Below are positions 49,119 to 58,699 of a stretch of 64,000 nt of DNA, piece after piece. Positions within the stretch are counted from its first letter, which is position 1. Every line of letters begins with the position of its first letter. A program made the position numbers and the translations under genes. The notes under the pieces were generated by a model that ran no database searches, was not told where the DNA came from, and saw nothing but the letters and a program-made list of their open reading frames with translations. Source of the DNA: Candidatus Poseidoniales archaeon (lineage in GTDB: Archaea > Thermoplasmatota > Poseidoniia > Poseidoniales > Poseidoniaceae); contig QQSK01000005.1 in assembly GCA_003602415.1 (NCBI GenBank), positions 104,480-168,479 of the forward strand, in the 5' to 3' direction.

Positions 49119-50243
49119 TCATTCCTTAGTTTTTAATGCCAACAAATCAATTCTAGCTTTGTTGAATACAAGGCGGCCACGGTATGTAATTTTGGCCTGC
49201 CAAACAGGATCTTTAGGGTTGAATGAGCGCAGCATCTGCTCCCTGCTCCAATGCCTTCTTGCATCGACTTGGTCGACATATTTTCCATATTGCGTCCATT
49301 GATTTTCAGCACGAGAAGCCATTAGAACTTGTAATGGCTTGAATGTACCAAATTCCTGCGTAATCGAAGTCCAATCAATATAGTCATACCTGTCTTCTAG
49401 TCCTTGATGCAGGTCTCCAATAATTTGGTACCCGACACCTGCCGTTGGGTCTAAACCTTCAACACGACCAGGGAATAAATTCTCTAAACGTGAATATTTT
49501 TCTTGACCCATGCCCGATGATACAAGTAAGGTGTCATGACCACTAGGCCCTAGGCCTGTGTGTAGGTCAATAGCCCAGATTTTTCTGATTCCATCCAAGG
49601 ATTTATCCAACCAATCAAGTAATAACGCAGGCCCATGTTGTAATTCACTTCCTCCATATTGTATTGATTTAGGATACTGATATTGACCTTCAGCAACACA
49701 CTGCTTGAGATTATTAAATCCATATTTCAATATCAGAATAAAGGCTTTGAGTTTGAACCATCTTTCCTTTTTCTTAGGAGGAGATTCTGGGTTGATGAAA
49801 TTACGAATATTTCCATAACCATCAGGTACGCCTGAATAATTTTGATCCTTTCTCAAAAAATTTCGATTCAAATCTACATTATTTTCATTGAATCTTCTCC
49901 ACCATGCCATGCCGTATGGATTGATTGTATGAATGAAAATTATCGCATGATCTTTGAATGGCTCCTCTTTACATAAATCACTCATTATTGCAAGTTGGAT
50001 TGCACTGCCCGGATATCCTTCAACTCCGTGAACCCCACTACTGGAAAGAAGTACATTGCCAGATTTCAAGGAACCTACAACTGCAACATCAATACACAAA
50101 GGCTCTCCTGCAGGACCAGTCATTCCAAGCTCCAATCTTTCATTGGTTACTTTGTGACCGGCATCTCGCAAGTCATCACATGCGATGAGAAATCTTCCTG
50201 CCGCCTCAGCATAAGAGTTAGCGAACCAAAACCTCCCTTCCAT
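49119..50243 (-). CDS. DUF2817/M14-like carboxypeptidase
   Basis: This 374-residue protein matches the DUF2817 family, a zinc-carboxypeptidase-like fold. Marks are S-S-G-V-H-G-V-E-G-Y-P-G-S (first zinc ligands H and E), the N-P-Y-G-M-A-W-x-R-R segment, N-x-V-D-L-N-R-N-F and I-D-L-H-T-G-L-G with the third His. There is no signal peptide, so it should act in the cytosol, probably on imported peptides. It starts next to the divergent Rieske oxygenase gene, whose frame opens 2 bases inside it. Confidence 0.88.
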   Translation of the reverse strand: MEGRFWFANSYAEAAGRFLIACDDLRDAGHKVTNERLELGMTGPAGEPLCIDVAVVGSLKSGNVLLSSSGVHGVEGYPGSAIQLAIMSDLCKEEPFKDHAIIFIHTINPYGMAWWRRFNENNVDLNRNFLRKDQNYSGVPDGYGNIRNFINPESPPKKKERWFKLKAFILILKYGFNNLKQCVAEGQYQYPKSIQYGGSELQHGPALLLDWLDKSLDGIRKIWAIDLHTGLGPSGHDTLLVSSGMGQEKYSRLENLFPGRVEGLDPTAGVGYQIIGDLHQGLEDRYDYIDWTSITQEFGTFKPLQVLMASRAENQWTQYGKYVDQVDARRHWSREQMLRSFNPKDPVWQAKITYRGRLVFNKARIDLLALKTKE

Positions 50244-50283
50244 GACAATGCTAGGGAGTGGTGCACTTGAACACTACCGAACT

Positions 50284-51372
50284 ATGAATAATCTCAACCC
50301 TCTAACCCAAACGATGACGGAGGAGTTAATCAACCCAGACATTCGTTTGGCCAGAACCCTTCCTTCGAATTTTTATTTCGATGAAAGACTGTTTGAATCA
50401 TCGAGGAGACTTTTCAATAATTGGCAATATGCCCTGCACATTTCCGAATTTAAGAAAGAGAATATTGTACCACTAACTCACATCGAAGAAATTACAGGAG
50501 AGCCACTTTTCATCGTTAAAGACAACAGCTCTTGCCTATCCAATGTTTGTACACATAGAGGTATGCGATTAGTCGAAAAACCCTGTTCAAAAACTACACT
50601 TCAATGCCCGTATCATGGTCGCACATTCGACATATCAGGACAGATGAAACACATGCCTGAATTCGAACAAGCTATTGGTTTTCCATCCGAGGAAGACAAT
50701 CTCAAACAACACCCCTTGCATATCTGGAAAGGCCTATACTTCACATCTCTATCTCATGTAGAAAAGTTGCCCTGGAGTTTAGTCGAGAGCCGTTTGGATT
50801 TCTTGGAAATTGAATCATTTGTACATGATGCTAGTAGAGACAGAGACCACCATATAATGGCTAATTGGATGTTATATGTCGATAATTATCTCGAAGGATT
50901 CCATATTCCATTTGTTCACCCAGAATTAAATCAAGCGCTGGATTATTCTGGATATACAACTGAACTTTTCGAAGGAGGAGTTTTACAAATTGGCAAAGCT
51001 GCATCCGGCGATGTAAAGTTTGATTTTCCAAAAGGCCACCCAGATTATGGTCAGGATATAGCCGCATACTATCTTTGGATGTTCCCTAATATGATGTTCA
51101 ATTTCTATCCATGGGGTATGTCATTGAATATTGTAATACCAGTTTCTTCAACAGAAACTAGGGTGATTTATCGAGGATACGTTCGGGATGAGGATTTAGC
51201 CAAGGCTGGAGCAGGATCTATTTTGGACACGGTCGAAATCCAAGACCAAGAAATTATTGAATCAGTTCAGAAGTCGATGAAATCACAATCATATGACCGG
51301 GGCCGATATTCTCCGACAAGAGAACAAGGGGTACATCATTTCCACAGAATGATTTCAAAGCGATTGGATTAA
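50284..51372 (+). CDS. Rieske ring-hydroxylating oxygenase, alpha-subunit type
   Basis: This roughly 362-residue protein has a Rieske [2Fe-2S] domain (C-T-H-R-G near residue 87 and C-P-Y-H-G near 108) and a catalytic domain with the mononuclear iron motif D-N-Y-L-E-G-F-H-I-P-F-V-H, supplying both His ligands. Such enzymes hydroxylate aromatic rings or demethylate quaternary amines; substrate unclear. No reductase or small subunit is adjacent. Three Met starts are possible (50242, 50284, 50314); 50284 avoids overlap with the divergent gene. Confidence 0.88.
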   Translation: MNNLNPLTQTMTEELINPDIRLARTLPSNFYFDERLFESSRRLFNNWQYALHISEFKKENIVPLTHIEEITGEPLFIVKDNSSCLSNVCTHRGMRLVEKPCSKTTLQCPYHGRTFDISGQMKHMPEFEQAIGFPSEEDNLKQHPLHIWKGLYFTSLSHVEKLPWSLVESRLDFLEIESFVHDASRDRDHHIMANWMLYVDNYLEGFHIPFVHPELNQALDYSGYTTELFEGGVLQIGKAASGDVKFDFPKGHPDYGQDIAAYYLWMFPNMMFNFYPWGMSLNIVIPVSSTETRVIYRGYVRDEDLAKAGAGSILDTVEIQDQEIIESVQKSMKSQSYDRGRYSPTREQGVHHFHRMISKRLD

Positions 51373-51436
51373 ATTAGCACAATTTTGCTTACTAGATATT
51401 TTAGTGTTGAAACATTTCGAGTGACTTGGTGAAGAA

Positions 51437-51814
51437 ATGAGTGAATTGCCATTGTTGACTATGACAAAGGCAAGATTAATCGAGACACAGCCAGAACTCG
51501 ACCCCTCCTCAGAATCTCTTTTATCCATACTCGCAGGACTCTGCTCTTTTCATACCTGTGAGGACTTGGCGAGTTTTTTATTCACCGATAAATTTCGAAA
51601 TTTAGTAGGTAATGGGGAGCCTTGGATTGTATTCGAAGTAGGCATATACAAAGACCATACTCTTACCTTAGAAACCATTCCAGTCAAAGACGGAATTACA
51701 TTTGCTGATGCTAGCATGTCAGGCAGCATTCCCGAGCACGTCATCATTGTCAAATCAGAGGCTGAATGCACCCAAACTCTGACCAATTGGTATAATCACC
51801 TTATGAATGGGTAA
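51437..51814 (+). CDS. small hypothetical protein before aceE
   Basis: This 125-residue cytosolic protein has a helical first half and alternating beta strands after residue 60, with no motif that I recognise. It sits 64 bases after the Rieske gene and 52 bases before aceE on the same strand. Base composition is like the neighbours. It may be a regulator or accessory of either neighbour, but nothing in the sequence proves this. Confidence 0.6.
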   Translation: MSELPLLTMTKARLIETQPELDPSSESLLSILAGLCSFHTCEDLASFLFTDKFRNLVGNGEPWIVFEVGIYKDHTLTLETIPVKDGITFADASMSGSIPEHVIIVKSEAECTQTLTNWYNHLMNG

Positions 51815-51866
51815 AGCGATTCTTTGAAATGTGGCCCAATCTCCGATTGTAACAGGAGAGGGGCGT

Positions 51867-54542
51867 ATGACAGGAGACGGATTCCGCGATGTTCTGCCCG
51901 ACCCAGACCCGGAGCAGACACTTGAGTGGCAAGAAGCCATCAGGGCCGTCAGCGATGCATTGGGTCCAGAAAGAGCCCACAGGCTATTGCTCCAAACCAT
52001 CGGAGCCGCTAGGGAAGAAGGACTAGATATCGACGTAGTCAACACCCCTTACCTCAATACAATCCACCCTTCCATCCAACCAGAGTATCCTGGAGACTTA
52101 GAGATGGAAAAGAGAATCCACGGCATCATTACATGGAATGCGATGATGATGGTAACTAGAGCCAACAAAGCCAATGATGGAATTGGCGGGCACATCTCAA
52201 CATTTGCATCAAACTCTCACCTTTGGGAAGTCGGACAAAATCACTACTATCGAGGAAAAGATCTCGACGGATGGGGAGACCACGTATATTGGCAAGGCCA
52301 CGCCAGCCCAGGAGTCTATTCCAGAGCCTGGTTAGAAGGGAGATTGACTAGAACCAATATCGATAATTTCAGAATTGAATGCGAAGGAGACGGTCTCTCT
52401 TCCTACCCACACCCTCGGCTTATGCCAGAATTTTGGGAATACCCAAGCGTTTCTATGGGGCTTGGCGGAATGACTGCAATTCATACTGCAAGATTCAACA
52501 GATACCTGACCAGTCGTGGACTTAGTGATACATCCAACTCCAGAGTATGGTATACTATGGGAGATGGCGAATCCGATGAACCGGAGTCATTGTCACAACT
52601 CACACTTGCAGCTAGAGAGAATCTAGATAATGTCATTATGATAATGAATTGTAATCTTCAGAGACTTGATGGACCTGTGCGTGGAAATTCAAAAATTGTC
52701 CAAGAATTAGAAGGAAGATTCCGTGGCTCGGGATGGAACGTAATCAAAATTCTATGGGGCTCACTATGGGACGACTTGTTTGCAAGAGACTCAGACGGGG
52801 TCTTGGCATCCAGATTACAAGAACTAGTTGATGGAGATGAACAAAGAATCTTCACAAGCGACGCGACTACTTTCAGAAACGAGTTATTCAACACCCCACA
52901 ACTCAAAGCCATGGTCTCTCATCTTAGCGACGAAGATCTAGAAGCTCTAGCATCCAACTTAGGGGGCCATGATATGGTCAAAATCAATGCTGCTTATGCT
53001 GCAGCCGAAGCGTGTGATGATAAACCAACAATAATTCTTGCAAGGACGATTAAAGGCTATGGCCTTGGACCTGCGTTTGCTGGTAGAAACTCCACACACG
53101 GCAAGAAAAAGGCAGATGAAGACAGCATCAAATGGATGAGGGATGACCTTGGGCTTGCTTTCAGCGATGAAGACCTGAAAGAATATCCATTCATTGAGCC
53201 TGAAAGCGTTCCAGATGCGATTGCATATCTTAAGACACGAAGACAAGCAATGGGTGGTTTTTGTCCTGAAAGGCGGACTCCTTCAAGCGAGATTACCCCT
53301 CCGGGGGCCGAAGGATATTCTACATTCGACGAAGGTACAAAGGGCGAGATGCAAGTTTCAACCACTATGGCTTTCGTTAGATTACTCAGCGGCTTGATGA
53401 AAGACAAGCAGATTGGAAACAGAGTAGTCCCTATAGTTCCTGATGAGGCTAGAACCTTTGGAATGGACCCGTTATTTGCTCAGTTTGGAATTTACCATCC
53501 AGAAGGCCAGTTGTATACTCCTGTCGACCATAAGATGTTGATGAAATACAAAGAAAGTGCGAAAGGGCAATTATTCGAAGAAGGAATTTCCGAAGCCGGG
53601 GCAATGTCCACTTTCATAGCCAGTGCAACATCATATTCAACCCAAGGGTGCCCAACAATTCCATTCTACATTTTCTACAGTATGTTTGGTTTCCAAAGAG
53701 TTGCCGATTTAATCTGGTCAGCAGCTGACCAAAGGGCTAGAGGTTTCATGATAGGAGCAACAAGCGGTAGAACCACACTCAACGGAGAAGGTCTCCAGCA
53801 CCAAGATGGACACAGCCTTCTAATGGCTCACACCAATCCCGCTGTTAGAGCATATGATCCAGCATTTGCATATGAATTAGCAACCATCATTCGTACCGGA
53901 ATCGATGAGATGTTTGTCGACGAAAAGGACGTAATGTATTACATCGCAGTATACAATGAAAACCATCCAATGCCTCCAAAACCAGCGGGTGCTGATGAAG
54001 GAATTGTCAAAGGAATTTACAAATTGAGAAGTGCACCAAAGGGCGATGGCCCAATAGTTCGACTAATTGGCTCTGGACCAATTATGCTACAATTATTGGC
54101 AGCAGTCGAAGTCCTCGAGACTTACGGAGTCCGCTCTGAGATTTACTCTGCAACATCATATGGAGAATTACGAAGAGAAGGTTTAGATTGTGAACGTTCA
54201 AATCGTCTTAATCCAAGCGATGCACGTCAGATTCCATATGTTGAACAAATTCTTGGAGATGGAACATACCCAACAATAGCTGTTAGCGATAATCAAATTG
54301 CGGTTCCAGACATGATTCGTCAATGGGTTGGAGGAGATTTCACAGTTCTAGGAACCGACGGCTTTGGTCGTTCGGACACACGTCCAAACCTCAGGCGATT
54401 TTTCGAAATCGATGCACAACATATCACCGCAGCAGCATTATCTTCTTTGGTTAGAAGTGGTGAATTAAAGTCTGAGATTTATGATAAAGCGATTAATGAT
54501 CTTGGAATTTCAAAGGTTAGAGAAGATATAACTTCACTATAA
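51867..54542 (+). CDS. aceE: pyruvate dehydrogenase E1 component, homodimeric type
   Basis: This 891-residue thiamine-diphosphate enzyme decarboxylates pyruvate and acetylates lipoyl-E2. It matches AceE through R-I-H-G-I-I-T-W-N-A, G-G-H-I-S-T-F, Y-W-Q-G-H-A-S-P-G-V-Y, the S-S-Y-P-H-P-x-L-M-P-E-F-W block, the ThDP motif G-D-G-E-S-D-E-P-E-S with N-C-N-L-Q-R-L-D-G-P-V and a C-terminal G-T-D-G-F-G-R-S-D-T. AGGAG at 51852 favours ATG 51867 over the GTG at 51831. E2 and E3 are not in the window. Most archaea use pyruvate:ferredoxin oxidoreductase, so the gene is likely of bacterial origin and suits an aerobic lifestyle. Confidence 0.95.
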   Translation: MTGDGFRDVLPDPDPEQTLEWQEAIRAVSDALGPERAHRLLLQTIGAAREEGLDIDVVNTPYLNTIHPSIQPEYPGDLEMEKRIHGIITWNAMMMVTRANKANDGIGGHISTFASNSHLWEVGQNHYYRGKDLDGWGDHVYWQGHASPGVYSRAWLEGRLTRTNIDNFRIECEGDGLSSYPHPRLMPEFWEYPSVSMGLGGMTAIHTARFNRYLTSRGLSDTSNSRVWYTMGDGESDEPESLSQLTLAARENLDNVIMIMNCNLQRLDGPVRGNSKIVQELEGRFRGSGWNVIKILWGSLWDDLFARDSDGVLASRLQELVDGDEQRIFTSDATTFRNELFNTPQLKAMVSHLSDEDLEALASNLGGHDMVKINAAYAAAEACDDKPTIILARTIKGYGLGPAFAGRNSTHGKKKADEDSIKWMRDDLGLAFSDEDLKEYPFIEPESVPDAIAYLKTRRQAMGGFCPERRTPSSEITPPGAEGYSTFDEGTKGEMQVSTTMAFVRLLSGLMKDKQIGNRVVPIVPDEARTFGMDPLFAQFGIYHPEGQLYTPVDHKMLMKYKESAKGQLFEEGISEAGAMSTFIASATSYSTQGCPTIPFYIFYSMFGFQRVADLIWSAADQRARGFMIGATSGRTTLNGEGLQHQDGHSLLMAHTNPAVRAYDPAFAYELATIIRTGIDEMFVDEKDVMYYIAVYNENHPMPPKPAGADEGIVKGIYKLRSAPKGDGPIVRLIGSGPIMLQLLAAVEVLETYGVRSEIYSATSYGELRREGLDCERSNRLNPSDARQIPYVEQILGDGTYPTIAVSDNQIAVPDMIRQWVGGDFTVLGTDGFGRSDTRPNLRRFFEIDAQHITAAALSSLVRSGELKSEIYDKAINDLGISKVREDITSL

Positions 54543-55157
54543 TCATTCGAAAAAAACCGCAACATCTTCTAATGGTTTTCTGGAAAGATCAGGAACCATT
54601 GCATCCTCTGCAGGATATCCCACCGGCATCACTAACATTGCATGCTCATGGTCTGGGCGTTGCAAAATATCACGAAGGAACCCCATTGGAGAAGGCGTGT
54701 GAGTCAGTGTAACTAGGCCCATATTGTGTATTGCATGTATGAACATTCCAGCAGCAATTCCACATGACTCTGTAGAATAGTATGTGGGGCCAATTTCACC
54801 ATTGGCTCTGATTCTTTTTGTCTGTCGAAATAGAACAACAACCCAAGGGGCATCAGTCATGTGTTCCTTTACAGCATCCGTTCCTAAAGGCTCGAGAACT
54901 TCTTGCCATGCCTCAGGCATCCTTTGAGAGTAGGTTTTCCTTTCTTCGATTTCAGCAGCCTCTCGTAATTTTTCTTGCAATTCTTTATTGCTAATAGCAA
55001 CGAAAGTCCAGGGTTGAAGGTGCGCCCCACTTGGTGCAGTAGAGCCGCATTTAATCGCCAACTCAATCAATTCTTTTGGAACAGCCTTGCTCGAAAAATG
55101 CCTTGTCGTACGCCGTGTACTCATTTGCTCGAATAAATCATTAGAGCGCTCAAACAT
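54543..55157 (-). CDS. nitroreductase-fold flavoprotein like iodotyrosine deiodinase
   Basis: This 204-residue FMN protein has the nitroreductase fold. It reads T-R-R-T-T-R-H-F near the N-terminus, A-P-S-G-A-H-L-Q-P-W-T-F at residues 41-52, and V-G-Y-P-A-E-D-A-M-V-P near the end. The active-site lid residues of iodotyrosine deiodinase are present with exact spacing: Glu72, Tyr76 and Lys97 match human Glu157, Tyr161 and Lys182. The L-E-P-L-G-T-D segment and C-terminal R-K-P-L-E-D also fit. It therefore probably removes halogen from halotyrosines with FMN. Its stop abuts that of aceE on the other strand. Confidence 0.85.
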   Translation of the reverse strand: MFERSNDLFEQMSTRRTTRHFSSKAVPKELIELAIKCGSTAPSGAHLQPWTFVAISNKELQEKLREAAEIEERKTYSQRMPEAWQEVLEPLGTDAVKEHMTDAPWVVVLFRQTKRIRANGEIGPTYYSTESCGIAAGMFIHAIHNMGLVTLTHTPSPMGFLRDILQRPDHEHAMLVMPVGYPAEDAMVPDLSRKPLEDVAVFFE

Positions 55158-55207
55158 TTCATTTGCACTAAATTTATTCCATTCTAAAGGTATGAAACCG
55201 TTTTCAC

Positions 55208-57556
55208 TCAGTTGACCACCTCAGGCAATCTCCCTCTCAATCTCAACCACGTTTCAGCTCCAAACATTAGTGCATAAAGAGATGCCAACCACAAAGTAGG
55301 CCTCTCCCAATATCCAGAAGGAGTATCTATCAATAATACACAAAGCCAAGTTAGTGTGACCAGATCCAAAATCCATCTTAGCCCTGCAAGAATTTGTTTG
55401 GAATTCGATTGCATTTCAGTAATCTGAGTGTCGGTCAAAACCGCAGTCAAACCTTTCAATTTAGATAGAGCATTACCTCCATTCCACCTAATTCTGCCCA
55501 ACTTAAACCGGTTCCAGCCGTCAATCACTAAGAATAGAGTTACCCACACAACAACAACTTCGAGCAGAGGTTCAGCGCCGTATAGATCAAGTCCATTGAA
55601 GGACCAATAGAGAAGCCCCCATAACCAACCAATAATCAGTATCTGAGAGGTTCTTGCGAACTTACTCAATTTACGTAATAGCTCAGCATCATGAGACAAT
55701 AACATCTCAAGAGAAATCACCAAACCTACGCTGAAAGTTAGAAGGAAACTACCGGCAAGCCACCACCATTCTAAAGCCGAATCTCTCCAAGCCAAAAGTA
55801 GTGCAACCAGCGTCCACGCCATCACTAAGGAGGTAGTAGCATTCACTGTAGCCTGCATCACATATAGAGGATCACGACCATCTTTGAGAACAGACAATCC
55901 ACCCATCAACCTGACTTCGAATGCAGAATCGTCAACAATTCCTTGTGCCGCCGCCGTCATTCCACCTACCGATTTTAATCTTGCAGATTCGACCAATCCT
56001 TCTGAATCTGACTCAGAATCATTGTTGGTCCATTTTGAACCTCTTGCGGCGGAGGCAGCAGCACCTCTTCCGCGACTTCTTCCTTTACCTGCACTCCTCG
56101 CTTTAGCCCAAGCTCGAATTTCTGGCGTGGTAACATCTTCGACCTGGTCCTCATTCAAAGGAGCGCCGTGGTCGGTATACAACCATCTACATTGTATCGG
56201 CACTGGAGCAGGGTCAACATCGGGTGCGACCATTTGGAATTGCCCGGGTCCAAGAGTTGGTAATTGTTTGACTAAATCTTGGTCTCCTCCACTTTCTTTG
56301 AGTAGATGCCTGACCTTCTCAACATCTTGAGGCTGAGTGAATCTACCGATGAACGTTGTATTTGCTTGAGCGAGAATCTTGTAGTCAACATCAGAAACAT
56401 TTTGCGTTGCTAAAACACAAGCAACGCCGTACTTTCTTGCTTGTTTGAAAATTAATTTAATCAAATCTTTTGCTGGTGGATTTCTTGGATGAGGAGGCAG
56501 ATAGGGTGCGACTTCATCCATGAAAAATAGCAACTTCAATTCACCCTCTGCAGGCTGCTGAGTCAGCATCCAATCGTACAATTCACGAGCCAATTCTTGA
56601 ACGAAATATTGCTTCTGTGCCTCATCCTGAATCGTATTTAGATATACGATATTCAAAGGCACTTTACCAGGCATAGCAGGTTCGCAAAAAGAATCAATAT
56701 CTATTGGAACTCCATTGGAGAAAAGTAACTGATTGACACCACTGCTAAATGCCGACAGTCTTCTTGCCAAATCATTTCTTTTTGATTTAGGCAGCATTTC
56801 ATCATAGTCGCGAAGACCATGTTCAAACATGATCTCTTCCCAGGTAGGAATTTCTGGCTTCTCATCATCTTCGATGTCACTAAAGGCTTCAGGATACAAA
56901 GCTCTGGTGAAGTTTTCTTGCGGCTCTCTTACAACTTTGGCCAAGCCTCTGAAATCACTGACATCCAGACCTAGTCTAGTTCCATTTACCAGAATCTCAT
57001 AGAGGAAAGGCTTGACAACTTTCCCTTGCGTTTTCTCAACATCAAATCCTGCTAGATTACTGAAACCAGCAGCCACCATATCCCATGCAGTAATTGCTTC
57101 TTCGGGGTCTAAATCAGCTGGAGGAGAACGAAATGGGTCTATGCACAGAGGCAGACCCTTGGAGCGCAGAGGAGTCCAAATCCTCACTTCCATTTTCGAA
57201 ATCAATTTCTTCATTCGGTCGACTTCGCCGCCTTGCTCGACCAAATCTCCTTCATTTATCGCTAAAGCCAATCTAGCCAAATCTCCCTGTGGGTCAAGGA
57301 TTAGAGCAGGAATTCCAGCCAAAGCAGCTTCTTCGATAACCGTCTTTGCCATCACAGTTTTACCTGATCCAGTTGAACCCAACATGGCAGCATGTCTTGC
57401 CAAAACCATTTTGTCGATTTGAACAATATCTCCATTATCTCGCCTTTCTCCTAAAAGCATCCCTTTGGCCTTGATTTTCTTCTTAGACTTTGATTTAGGA
57501 ACTTCGAGTATGTCGTTGACGAGGTCTCTCAATTCATGAGCCCCCTCTTCCGACAT
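55208..57556 (-). CDS. HerA/FtsK-like ATPase fused to a multi-pass membrane domain
   Basis: This roughly 782-residue protein has an N-terminal RecA-type motor of the HerA/VirB4 clade. Walker A is G-S-T-G-S-G-K-T at 60-67, followed by L-D-P-Q-G-D-L, Walker B L-L-F-F-M-D-E-V and the sensor T-Q-N-V-S-D. A basic, Ser/Gly-rich linker (about 500-540) leads to a C-terminal domain with five to six transmembrane segments. Usual HerA proteins are soluble and have an N-terminal HAS-barrel, which is not visible here. No NurA-like gene is adjacent. The frame opens at 57694, but Met 57556 avoids overlap with the divergent aminotransferase. Confidence 0.82.
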   Translation of the reverse strand: MSEEGAHELRDLVNDILEVPKSKSKKKIKAKGMLLGERRDNGDIVQIDKMVLARHAAMLGSTGSGKTVMAKTVIEEAALAGIPALILDPQGDLARLALAINEGDLVEQGGEVDRMKKLISKMEVRIWTPLRSKGLPLCIDPFRSPPADLDPEEAITAWDMVAAGFSNLAGFDVEKTQGKVVKPFLYEILVNGTRLGLDVSDFRGLAKVVREPQENFTRALYPEAFSDIEDDEKPEIPTWEEIMFEHGLRDYDEMLPKSKRNDLARRLSAFSSGVNQLLFSNGVPIDIDSFCEPAMPGKVPLNIVYLNTIQDEAQKQYFVQELARELYDWMLTQQPAEGELKLLFFMDEVAPYLPPHPRNPPAKDLIKLIFKQARKYGVACVLATQNVSDVDYKILAQANTTFIGRFTQPQDVEKVRHLLKESGGDQDLVKQLPTLGPGQFQMVAPDVDPAPVPIQCRWLYTDHGAPLNEDQVEDVTTPEIRAWAKARSAGKGRSRGRGAAASAARGSKWTNNDSESDSEGLVESARLKSVGGMTAAAQGIVDDSAFEVRLMGGLSVLKDGRDPLYVMQATVNATTSLVMAWTLVALLLAWRDSALEWWWLAGSFLLTFSVGLVISLEMLLSHDAELLRKLSKFARTSQILIIGWLWGLLYWSFNGLDLYGAEPLLEVVVVWVTLFLVIDGWNRFKLGRIRWNGGNALSKLKGLTAVLTDTQITEMQSNSKQILAGLRWILDLVTLTWLCVLLIDTPSGYWERPTLWLASLYALMFGAETWLRLRGRLPEVVN

Positions 57557-57593
57557 AACTCGCCAACAATGCTCACCCTCTTGAGGATGACTA

Positions 57594-57610
57594 CGCCCAC
57601 GTAGTGGGCG
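57594..57610. promoter_or_regulatory. perfect GTA-loop inverted repeat between divergent genes
   Basis: CGCCCAC-GTA-GTGGGCG is a perfect seven-pair inverted repeat in the 90-base spacer between the ATPase and aminotransferase genes. It could be an operator or an RNA hairpin. It shares the GTA loop with the hairpin before purL. Confidence 0.4.
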
Positions 57611-57646
57611 GGACACACTCAAGGAGTTGAACCGATTCGCCGAAAC

Positions 57647-58699
57647 ATGCGTCGCATTCCATTGGCTCAGCCCTACTGGGACGAGGAATGCCAAAAAGCA
57701 GCCATAGATGCACTTTCAAGTGGCAGATGGGTAAAAGGTCCGCAAGCCAAATCCTTCGGCGAAGAGTTTGCAAAATGGTGTGGTGCTATTGCAGCAGTCC
57801 CTTGTCAAAGCGGTTCAGCTGCATTATGGGCGGCTATGCGATTACTGGATATCGGCCCCGGAGACGAAGTAATCGTTCCAGGTATGACTTTCATCGCTAC
57901 TGCTACAGCAGTAAGTCTAGTTGGCGCAACACCGGTTTTTGCTGATATCGAAGAAGATTATTGGTGTATATGTCCAGACGATGTAGAAGCCAAGATTACT
58001 GAAAAAACCAAGGCGGTAATTGGAGTCCATATTTTTGGCCAAGTATTTTCACCCCGTCTAAAAGAAATTTGCAATAAACACAATATTGCTTTGATTGAAG
58101 ATGCAGCTCAGGCACACGGCGGCACTCTTGATGGAGTTAGAGTTGGAGCAATTGGAGACATTGCATGTTTCTCTTTCTTCCCTTCAAAGAATATGGCTGT
58201 TGGCGGGGAAGGAGGAATGATTACTACAACCCGGCCCGATTTATCAGATAGATTGAGAAGATTAGTCGACCATGGAAGAGACGACACTCTTGAATCGATA
58301 GAATTGGGCACCAATCTGCGAATGAGCGAAGTTTCTGCAGCGATAGGGCGAGTTCAACTAAGACATCTAGACGATTGGATTGCTAAACGAAGGCAAAACG
58401 CATCTTTTATTCAGCACCCAACAAAAGTTCGAAACCGTTCTGAGCACGCGTGGCACCAACTCTGTATTTTAGTGAATAATCCAAGCGAGATTATTGCTAA
58501 TTTAGATGCCAATGGAATTGACTCAAGAGTGCATTATCCTATTCCGTGTAACCGACATCAAGTGTATTCTGAACATATTCAACACGAAATATCTCTTCCT
58601 GTTTGCGATAACATCGCTCATAGATTGGTTGCAATACCTGTTCACCCTTCACTAACTAAAGATGAATTGGACAGGATCAATTCTGCTCTGCATCTTTGA
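57647..58699 (+). CDS. DegT/DnrJ/EryC1/StrS-family sugar aminotransferase
   Basis: This 350-residue PLP enzyme aminates a keto-sugar nucleotide. Marks are G-R-W-V-K-G-P near the N-terminus, the S-G-S-A-A-L phosphate site, D-E-V-I-V-P-G-M-T-F, the I-E-D-A-A-Q-A-H-G-G segment with the ring Asp, and the PLP lysine in F-F-P-S-K-N-M-A-V-G-G-E-G-G. With the Gfo/Idh oxidoreductase 3.5 kb downstream it could serve amino-sugar synthesis for surface glycans. It overlaps the convergent CYTH gene by 23 bases. Confidence 0.92.
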   Translation: MRRIPLAQPYWDEECQKAAIDALSSGRWVKGPQAKSFGEEFAKWCGAIAAVPCQSGSAALWAAMRLLDIGPGDEVIVPGMTFIATATAVSLVGATPVFADIEEDYWCICPDDVEAKITEKTKAVIGVHIFGQVFSPRLKEICNKHNIALIEDAAQAHGGTLDGVRVGAIGDIACFSFFPSKNMAVGGEGGMITTTRPDLSDRLRRLVDHGRDDTLESIELGTNLRMSEVSAAIGRVQLRHLDDWIAKRRQNASFIQHPTKVRNRSEHAWHQLCILVNNPSEIIANLDANGIDSRVHYPIPCNRHQVYSEHIQHEISLPVCDNIAHRLVAIPVHPSLTKDELDRINSALHL

